64,000 nt of DNA from JBEKOF01 sp049513975 (GTDB lineage: Bacteria; Verrucomicrobiota; Verrucomicrobiia; Limisphaerales; Palsa-1400), in contig JBEKVM010000029.1 of the NCBI GenBank assembly GCA_049513975.1, positions 21,196-85,195 on the forward strand, given 5' to 3'. Numbering within the stretch: the first letter of the stretch is position 1; each line of letters begins with the position of its first letter. The position numbers were made by a program, and so were the translations under genes. A model generated the notes under the pieces. The model was given only the letters and a program-made list of their open reading frames with translations, was not told the DNA's origin and ran no database searches. Below are positions 17,175 to 25,659 of the stretch, one piece after another.

Positions 17175-18443
17175 TCAGTTGGCCAGGAGTTCCTGGACGG
17201 AGAAGCCGCGGAGTTCGAAGAGGCGGCGGATGGCGTCCTCGATGAGGTTGTTGGGGCAGGAGGCGCCGGCGGTGATGCCGACGGTGATTTTACCCGGGGG
17301 CAGCCAGCCGAGGGTCTCGACTTCCTGCTGGAGCTGGAGGTTGTAGTGGCGGATCAATTTGTCGGAGACCATCATGGCGGCATTTTTGACAAAGTAAGTG
17401 GGGAGTTTGGCTTCGCCCATTTCGGCGAGATGGGAGGTGTTGGAGGAATTGTAGCCGCCGATGACGAGGAGGAGGTCCATGGGTTCGCAGAGCAGTTTTT
17501 CGAGGGCGTCCTGGCGTTCCTGGGTGGCGCCGCAAATGGTGTCAAAGAAGCGGAAGTGGCGGTCCAGTTGGCCGGGGCCGAAGCGGGCGATCATGGCGTT
17601 TTTGATGCGGCGCTGGACCTCTTCGGTTTCGCCGCGGAGCATGGTGGTTTGGTTGGCGACGCCGACGGCCTGGAGATGGATGTCGGGATCGAAGCCGGCG
17701 GAATAAGCGCCGGCGAAGGTGTCGAGGAATTCCTGCTTGTTGCCGCCGTGGAGGATGTAGTTACAGACGTAATCGGTTTCGGCCAGGGTATAGACGACGA
17801 GGTAATGGCCCGGGCCGTCGGCGCCGGCCTGGGAGGTGGTGGCCTTGGTTTCCTCGTGTTTGGCCTTGCCGTGGATGATGCTGGTGACGCGTTCCTTGGA
17901 GTATTGGCGGACGCGCTTCCAGACGCTCATGACGTCGCCGCAAGTGGTATCCACCAACCGGCAGCCCTTGGCCACCAATTTGGTGCGGGTGCCGACTTCG
18001 GTGCCGAAAGCGGGGATGATGACGACGTCGTCCTCGCGCAGACGATCCAATTCCTGTTCGGTGGGCTTGGGGGAAATGATCTGGATGCCCATGTTGTAAA
18101 TCTGGTCGTTGACTTCGGGGTTGTGAATGATTTCGCCCAGGAGATAAATGGGCTGGGGCAGGGGAAAGACATTGCGGGCGGCGTAAGCGAGGTCAATGGC
18201 GCGTTCCACGCCGTAACAGAAGCCGTATTTCTTGGCCAATTTGACGGTGAGCAGGCCGTCGGCGCTGAGGACGTGGCCCTTGTCGCGAATGCGTTCGACC
18301 AGTTCGCTGCGGTAATGGGAGAGAACCTGGGCCTGGACGGCGGCCATGACATCAGGGCGGCGGAGATTGATTTTTTTTGGCGTTGAGCTGGGGTCTCCGT
18401 TGCCACGGCCATTCCCATTCCCATTTTGCGCGTTGTTGAGCAT
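17175..18443 (-). CDS. ispH: 4-hydroxy-3-methylbut-2-enyl diphosphate reductase
   Basis: This 422-aa enzyme is the last step of the MEP isoprenoid pathway, producing IPP and DMAPP with a [4Fe-4S] cluster. The three cluster cysteines are visible in KYGFCYGVERA, VDTTCGDV and TAGASCPNN, and substrate contacts in GEIIHNPEV. It is the long form seen in cyanobacteria, planctomycetes and Verrucomicrobia rather than the ~315-aa E. coli form, with an extra Asn/Gly-rich N terminus. Confidence 0.95.
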   Translation of the reverse strand: MLNNAQNGNGNGRGNGDPSSTPKKINLRRPDVMAAVQAQVLSHYRSELVERIRDKGHVLSADGLLTVKLAKKYGFCYGVERAIDLAYAARNVFPLPQPIYLLGEIIHNPEVNDQIYNMGIQIISPKPTEQELDRLREDDVVIIPAFGTEVGTRTKLVAKGCRLVDTTCGDVMSVWKRVRQYSKERVTSIIHGKAKHEETKATTSQAGADGPGHYLVVYTLAETDYVCNYILHGGNKQEFLDTFAGAYSAGFDPDIHLQAVGVANQTTMLRGETEEVQRRIKNAMIARFGPGQLDRHFRFFDTICGATQERQDALEKLLCEPMDLLLVIGGYNSSNTSHLAEMGEAKLPTYFVKNAAMMVSDKLIRHYNLQLQQEVETLGWLPPGKITVGITAGASCPNNLIEDAIRRLFELRGFSVQELLAN

Positions 18444-18609
18444 AACACCGCAAGTTTAGCATGGGTTGGGCGGGTTCAAAGGCTAAAATATCGGCGCGCC
18501 CGATGAACGGGAATGGGACAAATAGGGCGAATGGGAGGGATCTGGACAAACACGGACGGCCACTTGGGCAGGTTTGTTGGCAAACGGCAGTGCTTAATGT
18601 GGCTGGAAT

Positions 18610-19740
18610 CTATGCCGAAGGGCGTGCGGCAACGCGGGCGGCGACGGCGCGGCAGATGTCGGCGGCGGCGGCGGGGCGGCCCAAGGCGGCGGCGGCCCGG
18701 GCCATGCCGGCGAGTTTTTTGGAGCCGAGAAGCCGGCCCAGACGAAAGGGGAGGTCTTCGACGCGATTGGCTTTGGCGGCGGCGCCGTGTTCGAGAAGGA
18801 AATCGCTGTTGGCGGCTTCCTGGCCGGGAATGGGATTGAGAATGAAGAGGGGTTTGCCCAGGGCCAGCGCCTCGGAGGTGGTCAAGCCGCCGGGTTTGGT
18901 GATGAGCAAATCGGAGACGGCCATGAGTTCGTGCATGTTGGCGACGAAGCCCAGGACGCGGGTGGGATGACGGCGGTCGGAGGAGGCCAGGTCGCGGCGA
19001 AGGCGGTCGTTGCGGCCGGCCACGACGAGGGTTTGAAAGGGGCGTTGGAGCTGATCGAGCGCGGCGAGGATTTGCGCGACCGGCCCCATGCCGAATCCTC
19101 CGCTGAGAACGAGGAGAATGGGGAGATCGTCGCGCAGGCCAAGCTCTTTGCGCACGAGGGCGGCGTCAATGGGGCCGGAAAATTTTGCGGAGATGGGAAT
19201 GCCGGTGACGAGGACCTGGGCGGCGGGGGCGCCGCGGGCGACAAGACGGGCCTTGGTTTCCTCGGCGGCGACGCAATAGAGGTCCACGTTGGGGTCCATC
19301 CAGAGGGCGTGGGCCTCAAAATCGGTGACGATGCTGACGGTGAGAGGGGGAGGGCCGGGCCACTTTTTGCGGAGTCCGCCGAGGAGTTCGACGGGGAGGT
19401 AATGGGTGCAGAGGACGGCGTCGGGGGCGAATTGTTTGACGAAGCGGGCGAATTTGCGGGAGCTGTTCGAGCCGATGGCGTTTTTCCAGTGGGCCAGTTT
19501 TGCGACGAGGCTGGGGTTGTCCATTGTGTTGAAGACCAGACCCCAGAGTTCGGGGGCGTGGGCGATCAATTTGACGTAGCCATCGCTATAGATTTTTTTG
19601 TGAAGCGGGGAAAAGAAGGTGAGGAGATCGAGGCGCTGGACGACGTCCTGGGGCCGGGCCTGAAGCCAGGTTTCATGGAGTGCGGCGGCGGCCTGGAGAT
19701 GGCCTGCGCCGGCGGTAATGGTGGCGAGGAGAATGCGCAT
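18610..19740 (-). CDS. MurG/MGDG-synthase-like glycosyltransferase (GT28)
   Basis: This 376-aa protein starts with LLATITAGAGHLQAAAAL, the glycine-rich acceptor motif of the MGDG/diacylglycerol glucosyltransferase family. It continues with SIVTDFEAHALWMDP, VLSGGFGMGP and the nucleotide-sugar site KPGGLTTSEALALGKP. The likely role is glycosylation of a lipid acceptor at the inner membrane. The nearest enzymatically known relatives are processive diacylglycerol glucosyltransferases. Confidence 0.88.
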   Translation of the reverse strand: MRILLATITAGAGHLQAAAALHETWLQARPQDVVQRLDLLTFFSPLHKKIYSDGYVKLIAHAPELWGLVFNTMDNPSLVAKLAHWKNAIGSNSSRKFARFVKQFAPDAVLCTHYLPVELLGGLRKKWPGPPPLTVSIVTDFEAHALWMDPNVDLYCVAAEETKARLVARGAPAAQVLVTGIPISAKFSGPIDAALVRKELGLRDDLPILLVLSGGFGMGPVAQILAALDQLQRPFQTLVVAGRNDRLRRDLASSDRRHPTRVLGFVANMHELMAVSDLLITKPGGLTTSEALALGKPLFILNPIPGQEAANSDFLLEHGAAAKANRVEDLPFRLGRLLGSKKLAGMARAAAALGRPAAAADICRAVAARVAARPSA

Positions 19741-19884
19741 TAGGTCTGAGGGTTGTAATCGGAAGCCGGTGTTTAGTCCAACCGGAAAGGGCGGGGCTGG
19801 TGGAAGGCGTGCGGGCGTGCGGAACGGGCTGCCGTTGGCCTTGCATCAGTGGAAAGATGTGCCATGATGGAGGGCCGGTCGCGC

Positions 19885-19961
19885 CGGAGCGTAGCTCAGC
19901 CTGGTAGAGCACTTGGTTTGGGACCAAGACGTCGCAGGTTCAAATCCTGTCGCTCCGACCA
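19885..19961 (+). tRNA. tRNA-Pro(TGG), canonical
   Basis: Acceptor CGGAGCG pairs with CGCTCCG. The D arm is GCTCAGCCTGGTAGAGC, the anticodon loop TTTGGGA (anticodon TGG), and the T-loop the canonical TTCAAAT; CCA is encoded. It is the host-type tRNA against which the abnormal array can be compared, and it is the integration target of the element at 19934-24809. Confidence 0.97.
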
Positions 19962-21224
19962 TTTTGCCACTTTTGACCCATTGTGACAGACAGGGACAAA
20001 AGGGGACTTTACCCCCGTAAACAAAGGACTTTTTTCACTTTCCGCCATCACCGGCAAAGTGACAATCGTTGACAGCAAATGACCCGCTTTGACCAGAGTT
20101 TGTGTGTCTAGTTGTGTGTCATCCGCCCCAGGGGTTTCCGCGCGATGGAAGCTCAGTTTCTGAATGGCCTCTTTCAACGGCAGCATTCGCGCATCGGTGT
20201 ATGTCTTCGCCGTCTGGCTTGGGTCACGGTGCCTCATCAGCGCCATCCGCACGCGCTCGCTCGGTGTCCCTGGCGCAAGCTGCGTGCAGAACGTGACGCG
20301 GAAGCTGTGGAAGTCCAGCCGCCCGTCACCAGTGTCTTTCCAGTCAATTCCCGCCGCCTGCAAGTCCGCATAAAAGCGTTTGTAACCGGGGAACATCCCC
20401 TTGAAAATCAGTTGGTCCTGACTGCACGACGCGGGCTTGAGCTTCATCAATGCCGCCACAAGGTCAGGATGCAACGGCAGATCATCCTCGTAATGATTCT
20501 TGGAGATAGTCGCAGAGACGGTGATTCTCGGGTCCGCACCATCCAGCACCACGTCAGCCCACCGCAATTGCTTGATTTCGCCTCTGCGAATGCCCGTCAG
20601 CACCGCCAACAAGTAAATCGCCGCACGGCTCCCGGCGACGGCCAGCAGGCGCTGAATCTCCTCTGCCGTGTAAGACCGCCGCGCCCGTTTCTGGCGGCCT
20701 TGCACCCGCAGCAGTTCCACTTTCGCCAGCGGATTCCGTGCGATAAAACCCAAACGCTCCGCCCACTTGAGAAACGCCCGCATTGCCACGAGATATTCGT
20801 TCAGGGTCTTTGGCGCTTTCTCCTGCTTTTGCCGCCACAGTTGAAACGACTCCGCGTTCACATCTTTGAAGTGTTCCCAGGCGCAATCCCTCATCAGCGA
20901 GCCGACATAATTTTCCACGCCTTGCACGTATCGTTTCACACAACCGCTGGTTTTAAGCTCTTGGACGAAAACCGCAAAATGCCCCGCCAGGGGTCTTCCC
21001 GCCGCTTCCCGCATTTTCTCCGGCGCAATCAAGCCAACCGATTCTTGACTGTGATCTTTCAATATCTGTTGAAGTTTCTGGTCCGCCGAGCGCGGTTCCG
21101 TGACCTCAAGCGGAATGTCCCTCATCCTGTGTTCGCCGGGAAAGCGGACACGCGCCCGATATAACCGGGCATAAACCACCTTGCCGTTGCGCCGACGTTT
21201 TGGCCGATAAATGTAGGCAATCAT
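19896..21224 (-). CDS. Tyrosine recombinase (integrase)
   Basis: This 442-aa protein has an N-terminal arm-binding region, a SAM-like core-binding domain (about residues 100-180) and a catalytic domain with TGIRRGEIKQLRW (Arg I), DFHSFRVTF (H-x-x-R) and LMRHRDPSQTAKTYTD (His, nucleophile Tyr). Its last ~22 codons are antisense tRNA-Pro sequence, so the native C terminus depends on the insertion site. It overlaps the upstream helix-turn-helix gene by ATGA. Confidence 0.93.
   Translation of the reverse strand: MIAYIYRPKRRRNGKVVYARLYRARVRFPGEHRMRDIPLEVTEPRSADQKLQQILKDHSQESVGLIAPEKMREAAGRPLAGHFAVFVQELKTSGCVKRYVQGVENYVGSLMRDCAWEHFKDVNAESFQLWRQKQEKAPKTLNEYLVAMRAFLKWAERLGFIARNPLAKVELLRVQGRQKRARRSYTAEEIQRLLAVAGSRAAIYLLAVLTGIRRGEIKQLRWADVVLDGADPRITVSATISKNHYEDDLPLHPDLVAALMKLKPASCSQDQLIFKGMFPGYKRFYADLQAAGIDWKDTGDGRLDFHSFRVTFCTQLAPGTPSERVRMALMRHRDPSQTAKTYTDARMLPLKEAIQKLSFHRAETPGADDTQLDTQTLVKAGHLLSTIVTLPVMAESEKSPLFTGVKSPFVPVCHNGSKVAKWSERQDLNLRRLGPKPSALPG
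19934..19961 (+). other. attL core (tRNA-Pro 3' end)
   Basis: This is the 28-bp core, identical to 24782-24809; sequence similarity stops immediately on both sides. Confidence 0.9.
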
Positions 21225-21448
21225 ATTTTGCTCCTCTGGGGGAAATTCCCCCTTTGCTCGCGCATCCGCTCAAGAAACGCCTCAATATCGCTTTGCATCA
21301 ATCCCACCGCGCGGCCCACCCTCACCAAATGCGGCAGTTCGCCCCGGTCCGTCATCCGCCGCACCGACCGCACGCAAACACCCAGGCTGGCCGCAACCTC
21401 TCGCAATCTCATAACCCGGTCCAGTTTCTTTTCGCCTTCACCATTCAT
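21221..21448 (-). CDS. Excisionase-like helix-turn-helix protein
   Basis: This 75-aa protein starting MNGEGEKKLDR has a MerR-like winged helix: VMRLREVAASLGVCVRSVRR then LPHLVRVGRAVGLMQSDIEAFL, typical of phage/ICE excisionases. AAAGGA precedes the ATG. It is coupled to the integrase by ATGA overlap, so its role is probably directionality control of integration and excision. Confidence 0.87.
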   Translation of the reverse strand: MNGEGEKKLDRVMRLREVAASLGVCVRSVRRMTDRGELPHLVRVGRAVGLMQSDIEAFLERMREQRGNFPQRSKI

Positions 21449-21464
21449 TTTTATCCTTTCATAC

Positions 21465-21980
21465 TCAAACCACCAGCCGACTTTCCAGATACGGCTTGGC
21501 CTTCTGCCGGGTTTCCGTGTTGATACAAAACCACTTCGCCCGAAGAATTCTGTCCGCCGACACGACATCCTCTTTCAGGAACAGCTTGGCACCCAGCCGG
21601 CCAAGCGGATTCCCAATGGCCTTGTCAATGTGACTCTCGTAAGCGACCCGGCTCTTGAACAAAAAGGCGAATGCCTCGGATTTCACCCAATTGGCAATGA
21701 TCCGCGCGGAAGGCTCGATTGTGTCAAAAAACGCATTCCAACTCTTTTTGGGGTCGTTGAGCGCCTTCGTGATCGTGACGGCGCTTAATTTGACGCCCTG
21801 TTCTTCCAGCAGGAACCGGCTGATTGCCCGCGCACTCATTCTTTGCGACGCCTCGAAAAGAAACGGGAACATTTCGATCACCAGCCCGCGATGGGCGGTG
21901 AACTCTGTTGATTTTGCGTGCCCGACCAATTTCAGGCCGATGTCAGTCGCACTCGTTGTTTTTTGATGGTCTTGTGCCAT
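21465..21980 (-). CDS. Uncharacterised element-borne protein
   Basis: This 171-aa protein has helix-rich segments (SQRMSARAISRFLLEEQGVKL, then SAVTITKALNDPKKSW) that look like a helix-turn-helix unit recognising DNA at element start. A basic C terminus follows, with ADRILRAKWFCINTETRQK. It precedes the excisionase-like gene on the same strand with a 16-bp gap, so it probably belongs to the same operon. I do not recognise the family. Confidence 0.65.
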   Translation of the reverse strand: MAQDHQKTTSATDIGLKLVGHAKSTEFTAHRGLVIEMFPFLFEASQRMSARAISRFLLEEQGVKLSAVTITKALNDPKKSWNAFFDTIEPSARIIANWVKSEAFAFLFKSRVAYESHIDKAIGNPLGRLGAKLFLKEDVVSADRILRAKWFCINTETRQKAKPYLESRLVV

Positions 21981-22170
21981 ATTGTTGGTGATCTTAACAC
22001 CCTTATCAACCTTGTCAACCCCCTATTTTCAACAATTTTAAACACCGAGACCATGCCGCCACCCCCACCTCTGATAAAGGCATTTTCCCCGCGGCTCGTT
22101 CCCGTGTCGTCATCCGGCTTGCTAAAGGCAAGAAGGCCAAGCCGGATGCCAACACGCGAACGCTCCGCCC

Positions 22171-22360
22171 CGACAAGTGCCTGGTGGTGAAGTCGCTGGA
22201 TTCCAGCTTGCGCCCTGTTTCCCCTTCGCAACATGGAATCCACCGCCATCACCACCAGGGAGTTGAAGGCAGCGCGGGCAGGCCGCTTTTGCGGGTCTCA
22301 ATGATGTTTTCCGCTGTCGCGGAGGGGGAGAAATCAGACTGTGCCGTCACTCCATCTCCG
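22171..22360 (+). repeat. Dispersed repeat B, copy 2
   Basis: This copy of 13984-14185 lies in the same orientation, within the gene-free 21981-22391 stretch. A short hairpin (GCATCCGGCTTG/CAAGCCGGATGC-like) lies just before it at 22112-22149. Confidence 0.8.
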
Positions 22361-22391
22361 AGGCCGCGAGGGACGATAACGCACGGATGAC

Positions 22392-22491
22392 GCCTAACAC
22401 GGAAAGCTGAACCACCGCCGACTCGCGACGTGAGCCGCGTTAGCGAAACGGCAAGCGCCACCGGCGGTTCGCTCCGGCGACTTCGTTAGCC
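22392..22491 (-). other. attC-like recombination site 1
   Basis: Read on the minus strand, the site opens with GGCTAAC (R'' box, one mismatch to RYYYAAC) and closes with GTTAGGC (R', exact GTTRRRY). It contains imperfectly complementary inner arms (AGCGAACCGCCG and CGGCGGTGGTTCAGCT). It begins 18 nt after the stop codon of the SEC-C gene, the position an attC site takes in an integron cassette. Confidence 0.72.
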
Positions 22492-22509
22492 CACGGTGTC
22501 TTCACATTT

Positions 22510-22752
22510 CTAATGTCTCTTCCGCTCCCGGTCATAGTGCAGCTTCGTCGCAAAAGCCGCGACCACCAGAATCGGAACAGTGGCGAGAAGCCAAGGCAGT
22601 TCACGAGCGCCGAAGAGGGCCAGTGCGGCGAAGACGCCGATGACAAAATAGACACTCTCCCGACGATAACAGCACTGGCGATAGCTGCGACCGGAAGAAC
22701 AAGCACAAGGCTCAATGAACTTCTTCGCCAGCCATGCCTTCGGACTTTTCAT
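22510..22752 (-). CDS. Cassette gene: SEC-C motif membrane protein
   Basis: This 80-aa protein has an N-terminal SEC-C-type zinc motif (PCACSSGRSYRQCC) followed by two membrane segments (VYFVIGVFAALALFG and LPWLLATVPILVVAAF). It has no evident ribosome site, as is usual for gene cassettes. It starts 17 bp after one attC-like site and ends 18 bp before the next, so it is a complete cassette. SEC-C proteins are frequent integron cargo; the function is unknown. Confidence 0.75.
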   Translation of the reverse strand: MKSPKAWLAKKFIEPCACSSGRSYRQCCYRRESVYFVIGVFAALALFGARELPWLLATVPILVVAAFATKLHYDRERKRH

Positions 22753-22768
22753 TGCAGTGTGCTTGGTG

Positions 22769-22867
22769 GCCTAAAGAAAAAAGCTGAACCACCGCCGACC
22801 CGTGACGTGAACCGCGACAGCAGCACGAAAAGCGCCAACGGCGGTTGGCTCCGGCGACTTGTTTGGC
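22769..22867 (-). other. attC-like recombination site 2
   Basis: This site is about 80% similar to site 1 and has the same inner arms. On the minus strand the outer boxes are GCCAAAC and TTTAGGC, each with one departure from consensus. It begins 7 nt after the stop of the next gene. Confidence 0.7.
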
Positions 22868-22874
22868 GATGGGG

Positions 22875-23150
22875 TCATGACCTGAGTTCCGTGATGGCAT
22901 AATAACCATACCTACCCAGTAAAATAATGGGGAAAACGCATAGGAGGCCTGCAACAACTCGCTGCCACATCACACCGTGGCGTAGCACCGGAGCAACAAA
23001 TAGCAATGCGAGACCGGCAAGTCCAAGATTCTCAAAATACCAAGAATCCGGATTTCTGTAGTCCTTAATGATGTAGCTAATGCGGCTCCAAAGAAACCAC
23101 TGAACCGCGATGGCCCCAACGAACGCGAAAAGTGGATAGTTCTTTCTCAT
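22875..23150 (-). CDS. Cassette gene: small membrane protein
   Basis: This 91-aa protein has three predicted membrane segments (LFAFVGAIAVQWFLW, LGLAGLALLFVAPVL and VVAGLLCVFPIILLG) and no recognisable domain. It ends 7 bp before attC-like site 2, so it is the second cassette. Repeat A abuts its start codon, leaving almost no room for its own promoter. Confidence 0.65.
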   Translation of the reverse strand: MRKNYPLFAFVGAIAVQWFLWSRISYIIKDYRNPDSWYFENLGLAGLALLFVAPVLRHGVMWQRVVAGLLCVFPIILLGRYGYYAITELRS

Positions 23151-23154
23151 CCCA

Positions 23155-23306
23155 GAAGGATGTCGCCGCCGGCACCCAAAATCAAGCCTTTAATGCCGTT
23201 AATGCAGTTGTTCGTTTCAAATCAGCAGAGGGAACAACCGCTTTGCACCGGCCTGCCGAAGCCGGGGCACCGAACCGAGCAACGCCGGAATCCGCTCCAT
23301 CCAAAA
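23155..23306 (+). repeat. Dispersed repeat A, copy 2
   Basis: This is a direct copy of 15589-15732. Its right part supplies the last ~30 codons of the Rep gene on the minus strand. Confidence 0.85.
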
Positions 23307-24278
23307 TTCAACGCCAGCAAATAGTTTGACAGTGAAATCCCGCGAGAACAACTGCCCCTTCCGCATCTTCGCCCGTTTCTCCTTCGGACAGGTCGCCATG
23401 CGGTAACGGCGCATCACCCGGCGCAGTTTCAACGCCTGCCCGTTCGTCAACTCCAGTACATCCCGCCGACCGAGAGGCAGATTCTTGCGGCCAACAATGC
23501 CCCAAAACCGACCCGGCTTCGCGGACCAAATGCACTCGCCAATCTTCGCAACATACTTCTTCGCCGCGTACGCGAAGGCCCCACGCTTCGAGCCAAGCGT
23601 CTGAACCGACGTGCCCGCACGATAATGCTTCACCTCGCCGCTCCCAACCACGTCAAACCAATTCCGCGCAAACCAATTCGCAATCGAATCTCCGTTCACC
23701 ACAGACGGACACTTGCCATGCGGCTCCACACGAATGGCACACCATTCCTCGCGCTCATCCACCAAGGCACTGTGACCCTCCACCCATTCGCCCCCGGCCA
23801 AAACATCCTCATCCCACACAACCACAAGTCCAATCATTCGGCGGCGCAAACGAACTTGCTCGGTCCGCATGGTCTTCCACTCGAAACCCCACGGCACGCC
23901 CCAGACAAACGCATGGATATGCGGCGCGATCTTCCCCTTGTTCACCCCGCTTTTGCGAGGTTGAAATTCTAGCTTCCACATCAAACAGCCGTCAGGAAAC
24001 CGACGGGCGAACCGCTTTGACATCGTATCAATGTGCCGCTTCACCTGTTCGCCATCCCAGGCGTAACGGTCAAACTCATCAGGATACGTCAGACCCGCCA
24101 TGAACGGCACCGCGCCATCTTCCACCTTCGCCAAGTAATCCAACATCCGCCGCCGTGACGCCGCCGTGAACTCCTCAATTTCGCCACGCTCACCACCGCG
24201 ACGCTCAGGCCCGCGCAAATGTCCCTCAGAACGGCACCGCAATTCCATGAAGCTCGCGTTGCGATAAACTTGCAACAT
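23217..24278 (-). CDS. HUH-type replication initiator (rolling-circle Rep)
   Basis: This protein of about 353 aa has the HUH metal motif in PHIHAFVWG and the downstream tyrosine motif AFAYAAKKYVAK. It resembles microvirus VP4-like and plasmid Rep endonucleases that nick a hairpin origin. ATG-24278 (MLQVYRN) is the best start, though the frame is open to 24524. The C-terminal ~30 codons come from dispersed repeat A, so the native end has been replaced. A 14-bp-arm hairpin lies 250 bp upstream. Together with the integrase it suggests an element that can replicate when excised. Confidence 0.8.
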   Translation of the reverse strand: MLQVYRNASFMELRCRSEGHLRGPERRGGERGEIEEFTAASRRRMLDYLAKVEDGAVPFMAGLTYPDEFDRYAWDGEQVKRHIDTMSKRFARRFPDGCLMWKLEFQPRKSGVNKGKIAPHIHAFVWGVPWGFEWKTMRTEQVRLRRRMIGLVVVWDEDVLAGGEWVEGHSALVDEREEWCAIRVEPHGKCPSVVNGDSIANWFARNWFDVVGSGEVKHYRAGTSVQTLGSKRGAFAYAAKKYVAKIGECIWSAKPGRFWGIVGRKNLPLGRRDVLELTNGQALKLRRVMRRYRMATCPKEKRAKMRKGQLFSRDFTVKLFAGVEFWMERIPALLGSVPRLRQAGAKRLFPLLI

Positions 24279-24530
24279 GCCCTTGCTCGTATTTCGCGGT
24301 GAATTATGCACCTTAGACAAGCCAGGGCGAACGCATGTGGTCGGCGGCCAGGCGGCCGGTGAACCGTCCACCTGGCCACCGACCCGCATTGCGGCGACAA
24401 CGGCGGCAGCCTGCTCGAATGTAGTGACCGGGGAGGAATCGAAGGAATCATTGCGCACAATCCACCCCCAAACGCGACGCCCCAAGGAAAGTTGGCCCTC
24501 CCGCATCGTCCGTTGACACCACATTCCGCC

Positions 24531-24570
24531 GCAGAACCGGCGAGCAAAATGGCTCGCTGTCCGGTTCTGC
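24531..24570. other. Strong hairpin upstream of Rep (origin candidate)
   Basis: GCAGAACCGG-(N)-CGAGC loops over AAAATG to GCTCG-(N)-CCGGTTCTGC, giving near-perfect arms of about 15 bp. An HUH Rep needs a hairpin nick site, and this is the strongest hairpin close to the gene. The surrounding 24279-24716 has no gene. Confidence 0.5.
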
Positions 24571-24781
24571 TCGTTCTATTTCGCCGCCGTGCCGCCCTGG
24601 TATCACTGGCCCCCCTTGTCTGTGGCCGTGCTGGCAATGGCGAGGATTGCCACTTTGAGCGCCGCGTTGAGCCGGGGCCATGCCTTGACTACTTGGGACA
24701 GGTCATGTAAGGAAGTGACCGGAGTTTGTGAGTCTCCTTGTGAGTCTCGCGTTGTAACTCCTTGATTATCAGCAGGCGGAG

Positions 24782-24809
24782 GCAGGTTCAAATCCTGTCG
24801 CTCCGACCA
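24782..24809 (+). other. attR core
   Basis: This is a copy of the tRNA-Pro T-arm/acceptor 3' half plus CCA, without the rest of the tRNA. It marks the right end of the element. Confidence 0.9.
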
Positions 24810-24933
24810 CTTCATGACCCAGGGCTGGGGTTGGATTACCGGGTCGCCCGATCTGCAAATTCGCTCTTGCAGTTGGGTCGCTTTGAATTGACAGCTTGGG
24901 AGAGCGAGCTTTTTGGCCCGCCCTCCCGGTGTT

Positions 24934-25518
24934 TTATTCCTTCACGAACAGCCTCCATTCGGGAATGCGGTGGGCGTTGCGGATGAGGGCGGAGGCCGGC
25001 AGCTCCTTGGGCGCGCGCGGCACGCGGAGCAATTTCAAGCCGGCTTCGTGGGGAAGGCGGTTGCCTTTGCGGGCGTTGACGTCTTTGCCGGCCCAAACCA
25101 GATTTTCCCAGGCGTTCTTGCCGCCGCGCGAACGGGGCAGGACGTGATCGAGGCTGCCATCTTCAGGGCGCAGGACGCGGCCGGTGTATTGGCAGCGGTT
25201 GCCGTCGCGCTCGCGGATGGCGCGGGCGCAGAGCTTCGGGCGCTTCTTGGGCACCTTGGCGTAATTGACCGCGACGATGACCGTGGGCACACGGACCGGA
25301 CCGCGGACGGTCCGCACGGCGTTGTCCTGCGGACGAATGGGCAGCGTGATCCACTCGTCCCAGGTCACGGGACGGATGTGGTTTTGGCCTTCGATGTCCA
25401 GAGCGGTCGCCACGTTGGTGGCCATCATGCAGAAGGCCTCCTGCGGCGTGCGAACGTTGACGGCCTGCCAGTTGCGGTTGAGCACCAGCACGAGCGATTT
25501 GTTCAGTATGTCATTCAT
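24934..25518 (-). CDS. HNH endonuclease
   Basis: This 194-aa protein has a beta-rich N-terminal domain (LVLVLNRNWQAVNVRT, QEAFCMMATNVATALD) and an HNH nuclease domain: CARAIRERDGNRCQYTG, then SLDHVLPRSRGGKNAWENLVWAG with the His-Asn catalytic arrangement. The McrA-like family is common next to housekeeping genes in Planctomycetes and Verrucomicrobia and has no settled function. It lies on the same strand directly downstream of the tRNA array (142 bp after the last tRNA) and could be read from the array transcript. Confidence 0.88.
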   Translation of the reverse strand: MNDILNKSLVLVLNRNWQAVNVRTPQEAFCMMATNVATALDIEGQNHIRPVTWDEWITLPIRPQDNAVRTVRGPVRVPTVIVAVNYAKVPKKRPKLCARAIRERDGNRCQYTGRVLRPEDGSLDHVLPRSRGGKNAWENLVWAGKDVNARKGNRLPHEAGLKLLRVPRAPKELPASALIRNAHRIPEWRLFVKE

Positions 25519-25659
25519 AAATTCAGTGATGAGTGGAGAGTGGAGAGTGATGAATGAAAAACCCGGCACTCCGCATTTCCCACTCTGCGCCCTGCACTCC
25601 CGACTCTGCATTTTCTTCCGGTGTTTGTTCTTTGTTGGTGCTTGCGCACAATTGGGAAT
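25519..25659. repeat. Heptamer-type simple repeats between HNH gene and array
   Basis: GAGTGGA/ACTCTGC-type heptamers fill 25525-25612. The same family recurs between array members at 25827-25890, 27100-27185, 28390-28480 and 30105-30178. Confidence 0.8.

Larger units (their letters stand above)
19934..24809. mobile_element. Integrative element in tRNA-Pro
   Basis: An identical 28-bp segment covering the tRNA-Pro 3' end is present at 19934-19961 and again at 24782-24809 (attL and attR). Between them lie a tyrosine integrase reading toward the tRNA, an excisionase-like gene, a 171-aa gene, two integron-type cassettes and an HUH Rep gene. Near-identical arm-site-like repeats (AGTTTGTGTGTCTAGTTGTG versus AGTTTGTGAGTCTCCTTGTG) occur inside both ends, at 20091-20121 and 24717-24750. 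Confidence 0.88.

Noticed and set aside
16542..18386. 614-codon plus-strand open frame
   Set aside because: Antisense of dgt and ispH, with shadow-type composition.
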